Origin: Oricola indica
Lineage (GTDB): Bacteria; Pseudomonadota; Alphaproteobacteria; Rhizobiales; Rhizobiaceae
Direction of reading: 5' to 3'
Length of the DNA stretch: 64,000 nucleotides
Assembly: GCF_019966595.1 (NCBI RefSeq)
Contig: NZ_JAINFJ010000001.1
Coordinates: forward strand, 310,001 to 374,000
Part shown: in pieces, positions 18,468 to 25,465 of the stretch
How positions within the stretch are numbered: the stretch's first letter is position 1
Layout of the letters: every line of letters begins with the position of its first letter
The notes under the pieces: generated by a model
Told to the model about the DNA's origin: nothing
The model's database searches: none
What the model saw: the letters and a program-made list of their open reading frames with translations, nothing else
Made by a program: the position numbers and the translations under genes

Positions 18468-20509
18468 GGCATCTCCCCTTCGCCGGCCGCCAGCGGAATA
18501 GTGAGACCGACCGATGTCCCCGACCCGGTCCGGTTCAAGAGTTCGAGCGCGTAGCCGTGACGCCGCGCAAGTTCGACCACGATCGCCAGCCCATATCCCT
18601 CTCCGTCACTGACAGTCAGCGCGGAAGCGAGCCGCGCCCCTCGTCCGCAGGCCGTTTCGAATTCCTCCGGCGTCAGGCCCGGGCCAGTATCGTGGAGTTC
18701 GATCCGCACGGTGTCGCCACGGCGGCGCACGCCCAGAAGCACCTTTCCCGACGGCGTGTACTTGATACTGTTCGACACCAGGTTGGAGAAGATGCGCATG
18801 ATGGCCAGCGGCTGGATCCGCACCGCGACGCTGGTCGGAACGTACTGGAACAACAAACCCTTGGCCTTCGCGTCCGGGAGAAACATCTCGTAGACGCTGC
18901 CCAGGATTTCGCCGAGCTTCATGTCGGCAACGGTTTCCTCGGGACCGTCTGATCCCTGATCCTCAAGATGACCGGCGACCAGCGACTCCAGATAGTCGAA
19001 ACTGTCATAGACGTCGCTGTAGGATGTCCCCGACATCTGTTTTCTGTCGTTCATGATACCCTGCACCGCCAGCCGCAATGCGCGGAGCGGCTGGCGAATA
19101 TCGTGGACCGTATTCTCCATGAGGCGTTGATGCTTGCTGGAGGTTTCAAGCGCCAGTTCGTAGCGCGCCTCCAGATTGCGGAGGCGCGTGTTCATGTCGA
19201 GATTGCGCTCAGCCTGTTCCAAGCTCAGGCGAAGTGCTTTCTGGCGCTCCTGGCGCAGTTGGTTGAAGCGGTCCACGATCGCGAGCCCCAACATGACCGC
19301 GTCGAAGAGCATGACGACGCGCATGCTGTCGTACTGGAACTCCTGCGAGACTTCGACGCCGAACCAGTGCCGAGCCATCATCAGCGCCGCGGAAATCGTC
19401 GCGCCCAGCCAGGCGAAGACGTAAAACCGGACCTGTTTGAAACGATGGCGCGCGGCAAGCAACGCCGCGACGCAGAACAGCCCGACCGCGAACAATACCA
19501 CCAGGATGAGAGACTTCTTGATGAAACGCGGATCGCCGAAGAGACCGCCCGCCATCATGGTCGCGGTTACCACGATGACCGTAATAAGAAGCTTGTCGAC
19601 AATCGGATGGTACTTGGGCGTATTCAGGAAGATGCGGGCAAAGACAGCCCCAAACACCGCGTAGGAGCCGCCGGTGACGACCGACGCGTAGCTGTTGAAG
19701 GCAGGAAAGTCCGGCCACAGGTACTGGAAGGCCACGCCGTCGGAGTGCATGAGATAAAGCAGCGTCGCGCCAGCGTAAGCGATATAGGCCGGAAAGATCG
19801 GGTGACCGAGGACCGCCCAGGCCATCAACGCCGCGACAATCAGGATGATCATCATGCCGTAGAAGATGAACTGCTTGGCGGCGTTGCGTGTCGATATCTC
19901 GTTAAAGCTGGAAGCCGTCTCAATCGCCAGAGGCAAGTTGGTCGAGCCCTCGGTCCAGAAGCGGACATAGACCGTTGCCCTGTTCCCGGGCGCGAGCATC
20001 ATCGGCACGACGACTTCCGGATAGGCGATCGGACGCGTCGTAAACGGCGAGTCGATGTCCTGCGCCAGGGCATGGATCGGCACTCCGTCCGCGCCAAGGA
20101 TGTAGACGTGGAAAATTTGCTTGAAGTTCTCCTTGAAATAGAGACGCCAGTCAGTGGTCGTTTCAGTTGCGTTTTCGAGCCTCAGGCGTAGCCATACGAC
20201 AGCGTCGGAATAACCGAGATCGGCCACACGGGTGGTAATCGGCCTGAAGTCGCTGGCCCGGGCGCCCGCAGCATCGCCGACGTGCAGCGTATGGTCTTCG
20301 TCGAGCAGCAGATCGATGCTCCGGGCGACGGTGTCGGCATCGACGGGACCGTCGAGAACAAGGGTCCGGTCCTGCGCGTGCGCGCCCGATGGCTGGCACA
20401 GCACACCCAGACATGCGAAAAGAACGGCCACGAGCACCGCGAACCGGCGCTCACCACGTTTCGGGGGAGACGCCGTATTTCGACGAAAATTGTCATTGCC
20501 GACGATCAT
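18452..20509 (-). CDS. Sensor histidine kinase with 7TMR-DISM sensory module
   Basis: From the ATG at 20509 the protein has 685 residues. A signal segment ends near residue 48 (PSGAHAQD). A periplasmic 7TMR-DISM extracellular domain follows (about 50-200, including DAVVWLRLRLEN and WRLYFKENFKQ), then seven membrane helices (about 205-420) and a coiled coil (430-470). The dimerisation/phosphorylation helix has HDIRQPLRALRLAV near 480, and the ATPase domain has NSIKYTPSGKV and DTGPGLTPEEF near 600-650. It should signal to the head-to-head response regulator. A GTG at 20437 would make a shorter, more usual signal peptide and would remove the overlap with the regulator. The ligand is unknown; DISM proteins often sense carbohydrate or cell-wall cues. 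Confidence 0.88.
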   Translation of the reverse strand: MIVGNDNFRRNTASPPKRGERRFAVLVAVLFACLGVLCQPSGAHAQDRTLVLDGPVDADTVARSIDLLLDEDHTLHVGDAAGARASDFRPITTRVADLGYSDAVVWLRLRLENATETTTDWRLYFKENFKQIFHVYILGADGVPIHALAQDIDSPFTTRPIAYPEVVVPMMLAPGNRATVYVRFWTEGSTNLPLAIETASSFNEISTRNAAKQFIFYGMMIILIVAALMAWAVLGHPIFPAYIAYAGATLLYLMHSDGVAFQYLWPDFPAFNSYASVVTGGSYAVFGAVFARIFLNTPKYHPIVDKLLITVIVVTATMMAGGLFGDPRFIKKSLILVVLFAVGLFCVAALLAARHRFKQVRFYVFAWLGATISAALMMARHWFGVEVSQEFQYDSMRVVMLFDAVMLGLAIVDRFNQLRQERQKALRLSLEQAERNLDMNTRLRNLEARYELALETSSKHQRLMENTVHDIRQPLRALRLAVQGIMNDRKQMSGTSYSDVYDSFDYLESLVAGHLEDQGSDGPEETVADMKLGEILGSVYEMFLPDAKAKGLLFQYVPTSVAVRIQPLAIMRIFSNLVSNSIKYTPSGKVLLGVRRRGDTVRIELHDTGPGLTPEEFETACGRGARLASALTVSDGEGYGLAIVVELARRHGYALELLNRTGSGTSVGLTIPLAAGEGEMPYSNP

Positions 20510-21094
20510 GCACTGACCGTCGACGGCACCCGTTCGGTGATCGAATCCATGCACGGTTACGAGGTCGTTGGCATTGCCGCCAACGGGATCGAGGCGATCT
20601 CGTTGATCAAGCGCCTGTCGCCCGATTGCGCCCTGCTGGATCTGGTCATGCCCGGCGCCTCCGGGCTCGAAGTTCTGATCGAGGCGCGCCGCTGGAGCCC
20701 GCGAACCAAGGTCGCCATTGTAACCGGAAGCCCTGCCGCCAACGCGTTGCGCCAACTCGTCGATGCAGGCGCCGCGGGCATCTTTCTCAAGACCGGCCCC
20801 GTCGGGGAACTGATCGCCGGCCTGCGCGATATCGTGGCCGGCCGCAATTTCGTCAGCGCGGACGCGAGCCGCTACATCGACGAGCACCAGGCGCGCGAAA
20901 GGCTTACCGGCCGTGAGATCGAGGTATTGCAGTGCATTGCGCGGGGCCTTTCCAACAAAGGCATCGCGGAGCGCCTCGGCATAAGCCCGAAAACGGTCGA
21001 CAACCATCGCACGAACCTGATGCGCAAACTCGACGTACATTCCACGGCCACCCTGTTGGTTCGCGCCATACGTGACGGTCTTATCGACGTTTAA
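20477..21094 (+). CDS. NarL/FixJ-family response regulator, apparent ATT start codon
   Basis: Response-regulator homology begins exactly at STKIVIADDHALTVDGTR. The only well-placed start is the ATT at 20477, six bases after a strong GGGGGAGA ribosome site; no ATG or TTG lies near. This gives 205 residues. The receiver domain has the acidic pair ADDH, the phosphoacceptor in LLDLVMPG (about residue 55) and the conserved lysine in FLKTGP (about 105). A LuxR-type helix-turn-helix follows (LTGREIEVLQCIARGLSNKG, about 140-195). The gene is divergent from the DISM kinase and their 5' ends overlap by up to 33 bases, so they form a two-component pair. The first ATG further upstream (20282) would add 65 unrelated residues read from the kinase antisense. 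Confidence 0.85.
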   Translation: MSTKIVIADDHALTVDGTRSVIESMHGYEVVGIAANGIEAISLIKRLSPDCALLDLVMPGASGLEVLIEARRWSPRTKVAIVTGSPAANALRQLVDAGAAGIFLKTGPVGELIAGLRDIVAGRNFVSADASRYIDEHQARERLTGREIEVLQCIARGLSNKGIAERLGISPKTVDNHRTNLMRKLDVHSTATLLVRAIRDGLIDV

Positions 21095-21182
21095 TGTGCG
21101 GCACTTCTTCGAAGCGATCAAATCAGGGGCATCGTACACGCGTCGTTAGGTAGCCGGGATGGTGCCGCCTCCTGGTTTGAGA

Positions 21183-21210
21183 AGCCCGCCGGAACACTCG
21201 GTCCGGCGGG
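21183..21210. terminator. Bidirectional hairpin between convergent genes
   Basis: A perfect 10-base stem GCCCGCCGGA / TCCGGCGGGC with an eight-base loop lies between the stop of the response regulator (21094) and the stop of the lipoprotein gene (21230). There is no long T run on either side, so termination strength is uncertain. Confidence 0.55.
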
Positions 21211-21229
21211 CATAGAGGCAAATCGGGTC

Positions 21230-21640
21230 TTAGTCATTCATCGTCACGTTACCGAACGGCCCGTTCCAGACGAAGCTGCGCGACGATGTGACCGTCACAG
21301 AATATCCTCCGGACCTGTAGGTGTTGCCGCTTGTGTAGCGATAGTTCTGCGAGAAGTTGCGACCGGTCTTGGAATCGACGCGAATGATCTCGCCCGAGCG
21401 CGCCACGAAAGCCCGGATGTTCTTCCCGCTACCGTCGCGCCCGCTGTAGAAGGACGACGCCTGCAGCAGGATGCTCGGCCCTGAAGGCTGCGGAGCGGGC
21501 GCAGGGCCCGGCGACGGCGACGGACCGCCGCCCGGAGGCGGATAGCCACCGTTTTCCGGCACGGTCACGGTGCATCCGGCAAGCGCGAAAGCGCCGATCA
21601 TGGCGATGATGGTAGTGCGTCTGATATGTCTGATTTGCAT
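21230..21640 (-). CDS. Small lipoprotein with proline-rich linker
   Basis: The start at 21640 (MQIRHIRRTTIIAMIGAFAL, lipobox LAGC at residue 23) gives 136 residues with a GAGG ribosome site. After the lipidated cysteine comes a flexible Pro/Gly/Ser linker (about 30-55, PPPGGGPSPSPGPAPAPQPS). A small domain follows (55-136) rich in serine, glycine and aromatic residues, with repeated short strands (IRAFVARSGEIIRVDS, GGYSVTVTSSRSFVW). The layout suggests a beta-rich domain held off the membrane by a tether. No family is recognised and the function is unknown. Confidence 0.75.
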   Translation of the reverse strand: MQIRHIRRTTIIAMIGAFALAGCTVTVPENGGYPPPGGGPSPSPGPAPAPQPSGPSILLQASSFYSGRDGSGKNIRAFVARSGEIIRVDSKTGRNFSQNYRYTSGNTYRSGGYSVTVTSSRSFVWNGPFGNVTMND

Positions 21641-21660
21641 GGTGAAGGGTCCTCGCTTGA

Positions 21661-21870
21661 TACGCGGCGGACTATGCGGATGCCACTTCGGCACCGCCAT
21701 GGGGTGAATCCCTCAATTGCCACGAGGCCTTCGAGCCGATCGGCATATCGTGTCGTATCTGCAAGAGGATGGATTGCCACCAGCATGCCGTGCCTCCTCC
21801 GAAGCAACGGATGGCAGCGACAGCAAGAGACCGCGACGACAGGGACTACGAGATCCGAACGCCCTGCTGC
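21661..21870 (+). pseudogene. Relic of a second PccR-like regulator (C-terminal DUF2083 end only)
   Basis: Read in the frame of 21721, this stretch encodes HEAFEPIGISCRICKRMDC then HQHAVPPPKQRM. It matches the C-terminal cysteine motif of the intact regulator at 17055-18467 (DEAFEPIGISCRICERHNC, then HQRAVPPLKHKL) almost residue for residue. Similarity also shows in the DNA (about 37 of 44 bases around the core motif). Upstream, only a faint YAD echo remains and there is no helix-turn-helix or start codon. The most likely reading is a decayed paralogue whose 5' part was deleted. It now lies in the promoter region of the lipoprotein gene. Confidence 0.75.
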
Positions 21871-23213
21871 TCAAGCATCTTCTGCACCTGGCCGAGATCG
21901 ACGTCCGCGAAATCCTTGCTATTCTTCACTGACCATGCCGCTGCAACCCCGCCGCCCTGCCCGGCCACGGCGCAGCATGCCATGTTGCGCGTCGCCGCAT
22001 GCGCAATGCGGTCGCCGCCGATGGCGCGGCCGGCGACGATCAGGTTTTTCACGCCCTTCGGCAGCATCGAGCGGTAGGGAATGTGCATGTAGCGGCCCGT
22101 CGTCGGCAGGATCAGGACGCCGTAGCCGTCGATGAATTCCGGATAGATGCCGATCGTATCGTCGAAGCGGCCCTCGCCGCGCGCATCCGCCTCCGTCATG
22201 TTGTAATGCGCATCGATCTTGCGGGTGTCGCGGATGCCGATGGACATGCCGAAATTGCGCAGCCGAATGCCCTCGCAGCCTGGCGTGTAGTGCCGCAGCG
22301 CCTTGATGGCGTGCATCGCCTGCTTCCGGCCCTCGATCTCGAAACGGGTCATCGACGCAGGGTCCGTTCCGTCGCAACCGGCCAGATGGACAAGGTTCAT
22401 GTAGGTCATCTCGCCGTGATCGTGGACCGCACCCCAGGTGCCGCCAATCGTGTTGAGATGCGCCGGGATGATGCCGTCGCGGATCGCCTGTGCAAAGGGC
22501 TTGCCGAGGAAGGGCGAATACATCTCGTCCTCCTTGCCGTCGGTCTCGACCTGCCATTCGCCCGTCGACCAGTCGGCATAGGTCTGCGGGTCGGCCTTCA
22601 CGCCCGCCATGAACGCGGCCTTGTCGACGCCCGCGACATGGAACATCACGCTCGCTGCCTGCATTTCCTCGACAGGGGTCTTGAAGGTCGGCGCGCCTGC
22701 GCGGTGGGCGACATCGGCATCGCCCGTCGCATCGATGACGCGTTTGGCGAGGATGGCCTCGCGGCCGGCCTTCGACTCGACGATGACGCCGACGATCGCA
22801 TCGTCCTCCATGATCGGCGCAACGAACTGGCGGTGGAGCATCGGGTGTATACCCGCTTCCTCGACCAGAGCGTCTGCGACGAGTTTGAAGCCCTCGCTGT
22901 CGAGTTCGTAGGAGAGCGACTGGCTTTCCGGTACCGCCGCGCCCATTGCCTTAGCCCGCTCCTCGAATTCCCATCCGATCCCGCCGGCCTCGACGGTTTT
23001 CTCATGGCGATACCAGGCGAACCCTTCCACTCCAACCACGGTGATGTTGCCGCCGAAACAGCCGAACCTTTCCAGCAGTGTCACCTCGACCCCGCAACGC
23101 GCCGCGGCCAGCGCGGCAGCCAGCCCGCCCGGGCCGGACCCGACGACAAGCACGTCGGTGCGATGCACCACCGGCGTTTCACGGGCGGGTTCGCTGATCG
23201 TGGACTGGCTCAT
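21846..23213 (-). CDS. FAD-dependent oxidoreductase (FAD_oxidored / PF12831 type)
   Basis: The 455-residue protein has an N-terminal FAD-binding fold (VLVVGSGPGGLAAALAAARC, about residues 21-40). The LLERFGCFGGNITVVGVEGF segment is typical of the PF12831 group, which includes reductase-like proteins and some pigment and thiazole-related enzymes. A second FAD contact near the C-terminus (VKNLIVAGRAIGGDRIAHAA, about 395) closes the fold. The tail is a short helix (VDLGQVQKMLEQQGVRIS). The protein is probably soluble and cytoplasmic. It is divergent from the EamA exporter at 23340; a shared job is possible but cannot be shown. The substrate is unknown. Confidence 0.85.
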   Translation of the reverse strand: MSQSTISEPARETPVVHRTDVLVVGSGPGGLAAALAAARCGVEVTLLERFGCFGGNITVVGVEGFAWYRHEKTVEAGGIGWEFEERAKAMGAAVPESQSLSYELDSEGFKLVADALVEEAGIHPMLHRQFVAPIMEDDAIVGVIVESKAGREAILAKRVIDATGDADVAHRAGAPTFKTPVEEMQAASVMFHVAGVDKAAFMAGVKADPQTYADWSTGEWQVETDGKEDEMYSPFLGKPFAQAIRDGIIPAHLNTIGGTWGAVHDHGEMTYMNLVHLAGCDGTDPASMTRFEIEGRKQAMHAIKALRHYTPGCEGIRLRNFGMSIGIRDTRKIDAHYNMTEADARGEGRFDDTIGIYPEFIDGYGVLILPTTGRYMHIPYRSMLPKGVKNLIVAGRAIGGDRIAHAATRNMACCAVAGQGGGVAAAWSVKNSKDFADVDLGQVQKMLEQQGVRIS

Positions 23214-23339
23214 TCTCGTCTCCCGGCGACCTGAAGAATTCCGCCCGTCTAGGGGGCCGGCCTGCCGCTGTCGAGAGCGGATCCCGAAATCGGCCCCACC
23301 GATGGCGTTTCAAAGCGGAAAGGGATAAGCCGGACTTGC

Positions 23340-24254
23340 ATGACCCACCCCAACGTGCCCGTCGCGACAGCCGAACCGCCGCAATCCAGCAATACCCTGC
23401 TCGGGATCGGGCTGATGGCGCTCGGCTTCCTGTTTTTCTCACTCACGGACGCGACGGCGAAGTACCTGACCGAGGACTTTTCGGCATTCCAGATCGCGTG
23501 GTTCCGCCAGTTCGGATTGTTGAGCGTCGCATTGTGGTTTCTGGCAAGGCGCGGCCTGCCGGTTCTCCGCACCAGACGTCCGGTGCTGCAGGTCCTGCGC
23601 GGCTCGGCCGCCGCATTGTCCGCAACCGGCTTCATCTTCGCGGTCAGCTACGTTCCCCTGACCGACGCGGTCGCGGTGAGCTTCATTGCGCCGTTCGCCG
23701 TCACGATCCTTGCAGCCGTCGTGCTGCGCGAAACGGTCGGAATCCGGCGCTGGACCGCGGTGACGATAGGCTTCATCGGAACGCTGATCGTGATCCGGCC
23801 GGGGCTCGGCCTGTTTCATCCCGCGATCTTCGTGGTCCTCGGCGCGGCCTGCCTGTTCGCTGCGCGCCAGATCATGTCACGCCTTCTCGGTCCCGTGGAC
23901 CAGACCGTCACGACCATCATCTACACCGCGATCAGCAGCGTCGCTTTGCTGACCATACCGATGCTCTTCATCTGGCAGACGCCCACGAGCTTCCAGCAGG
24001 TGTTCCTGATTGTCCTTCTCGCGTGTACCGCGGGAACCGGCGAGGTCCTTATCATTCGCGCGCTCGAACTCGCCGAGGCGGCGACCCTCGCGCCGCTGCA
24101 ATACACGATGATCATCTGGAGCACGGGGCTGAGCTGGCTGATCTTTTCGCAGCTGCCGGACGGCTGGACCCTGCTCGGTGCCGCCATCATCATGGCGTCC
24201 GGCATCTATACGTTGCACCGCGAGAGATTGAAGGCGCGGCAGCGAAAGCCATAG
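23340..24254 (+). CDS. EamA/DMT-superfamily transporter
   Basis: The 304-residue membrane protein has ten hydrophobic segments in two five-helix halves, each an EamA domain (about residues 20-150 and 160-295). The opening LLGIGLMALGFLFFSLTDATAK and the conserved IAWFRQFG stretch identify the drug/metabolite transporter superfamily. Members export or import small metabolites such as amino acids, riboflavin or S-adenosylmethionine. Substrate is not predictable. It ends 15 bases from the convergent MDR gene and stands alone on its strand. Confidence 0.9.
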   Translation: MTHPNVPVATAEPPQSSNTLLGIGLMALGFLFFSLTDATAKYLTEDFSAFQIAWFRQFGLLSVALWFLARRGLPVLRTRRPVLQVLRGSAAALSATGFIFAVSYVPLTDAVAVSFIAPFAVTILAAVVLRETVGIRRWTAVTIGFIGTLIVIRPGLGLFHPAIFVVLGAACLFAARQIMSRLLGPVDQTVTTIIYTAISSVALLTIPMLFIWQTPTSFQQVFLIVLLACTAGTGEVLIIRALELAEAATLAPLQYTMIIWSTGLSWLIFSQLPDGWTLLGAAIIMASGIYTLHRERLKARQRKP

Positions 24255-24269
24255 CGCGCAATCGAGGCG

Positions 24270-25223
24270 CTACGGCAGGATTACCAGCTTTCCTCGGACT
24301 TCGCCCGCTCCGGTCCGCCGCAGTGCGTCCGGTACGGCGGAAAGCGGCAGCACATCCTCCAGATGGGGCACAATCCTTCCCTCCACGGCCATCCGCGCCA
24401 CGCGGGCTGTCAGGTCACGGCCGGACGGAACGAGCAACATACCGAGGGACTTGTCCCTCAATCGATAGAGCGGATTCGCAGAAAGCAGCGACAGCAACAC
24501 GCCCACCTCCCCGCCGACGGCCCGATAGCTGCCGCCCGGAGCGAGCGCCCGCGCGATCCGGGCCGGGCCGCGCGTGGCGACCATGTCGAGGACCCGGTCC
24601 CATCGCTCGCCGGTCTCCGTGAAGTCCGTCTCCCGAAAGTCGATCACCGCATCCGCGCCGAGCGACGACAGCCAGCCGATCTTGCCCTTGTTGTCGACCG
24701 CGGTGACCCACGCGCCAGCGGCCTTCGCCAGTTGCAGCGCCATAGTGCCCGAGCCGCCACCCGCACCATTGATCAGGACATTCGCGCCAGCCGCCAGATC
24801 GCGAGTACCCCAGACCGCGATGCCGCCCGCCTGCGGCAAGCAGGCCGCGACCTCGTCGGACAGATCGTCGGGTGCTTCGATCATGTGGTCGGCGGACACG
24901 CAGGCATATTCCGCGAAACCGCCGCGCGTCATGACGAAATCGCCCATGATCCGCTGCCCCGGCTCGAAACCGGTGACGCCCGGACCAAGCCGGTCGATCA
25001 CCCCGACGATATCCGAGCCCAGCACCGATCGCTTCGGTCGCCGCAAGCCGCCCACCATGCGGGCATAGAACGGCGAGCCGGTCAGATATTCCCAGTCAGA
25101 CAGATTGACCGCGCAGGCGAGCACCCGCACCCGCACCTCACCCTTTCCCGGTTCGGGAACGGGGATATCGGCAAGCGCAAGCTCATCCGGCCCGCCATAT
25201 CGATGATGCACGATCGCTTTCAT
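24270..25223 (-). CDS. Zinc-independent MDR-family NAD(P)H oxidoreductase (quinone oxidoreductase-like)
   Basis: The 317-residue protein has the medium-chain dehydrogenase/reductase layout. A GroES-like N-domain (about 1-125, PGKGEVRVRVLACAVNLSDW) is followed by a Rossmann domain (about 130-270, with GAGGGSGTMALQLAKAAGA). The zinc-binding cysteine and histidine pattern of alcohol dehydrogenases is absent, which places it near NADPH:quinone reductases. It follows ccoS on the same strand after an 86-base gap, so it may be read through from the cco operon, although a functional link is not evident. Confidence 0.85.
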   Translation of the reverse strand: MKAIVHHRYGGPDELALADIPVPEPGKGEVRVRVLACAVNLSDWEYLTGSPFYARMVGGLRRPKRSVLGSDIVGVIDRLGPGVTGFEPGQRIMGDFVMTRGGFAEYACVSADHMIEAPDDLSDEVAACLPQAGGIAVWGTRDLAAGANVLINGAGGGSGTMALQLAKAAGAWVTAVDNKGKIGWLSSLGADAVIDFRETDFTETGERWDRVLDMVATRGPARIARALAPGGSYRAVGGEVGVLLSLLSANPLYRLRDKSLGMLLVPSGRDLTARVARMAVEGRIVPHLEDVLPLSAVPDALRRTGAGEVRGKLVILP

Positions 25224-25309
25224 TCCGGATCCCGTTCAACCAGGCTTTGCCCGCGAAGATTGATGTCGAATGCCATCATCTTAATGACGTTAGGGCAACC
25301 GGCGAACGG

Positions 25310-25465
25310 TCAAAGCGGCTTTTCGTCGCCTTCCTCGTCCAGAATGCGCTCCGCCGCACCGTCGAGGTCCTGATACTGGCCGGTTTTCATGGACCAGAGA
25401 AAGGCGCCGAGACCGAGCGCTCCGAGCGCAAGCGCAAGCGGGATGAGATAGATCAGGACATTCAT
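25310..25465 (-). CDS. ccoS: cbb3 oxidase assembly protein CcoS (FixS)
   Basis: A 51-residue single-helix membrane protein. It opens with the hydrophobic segment MNVLIYLIPLALALGALGLG, continues with AFLWSMKTGQYQDLDGAAER and ends in an acidic tail. The FLWSMKTGQYQDLDGAA block is the CcoS signature. Its ATG overlaps the stop of ccoI by four bases. CcoS is needed to insert haem b and copper into CcoN. It is the last gene of the ccoGHIS assembly operon. Confidence 0.95.
   Translation of the reverse strand: MNVLIYLIPLALALGALGLGAFLWSMKTGQYQDLDGAAERILDEEGDEKPL

Noticed and set aside
20510-21139. N-terminal extension of the DISM kinase by 210 residues
   Set aside because: This part is the antisense of the response regulator. 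The signal peptide lies after 20509, so the kinase cannot begin earlier.
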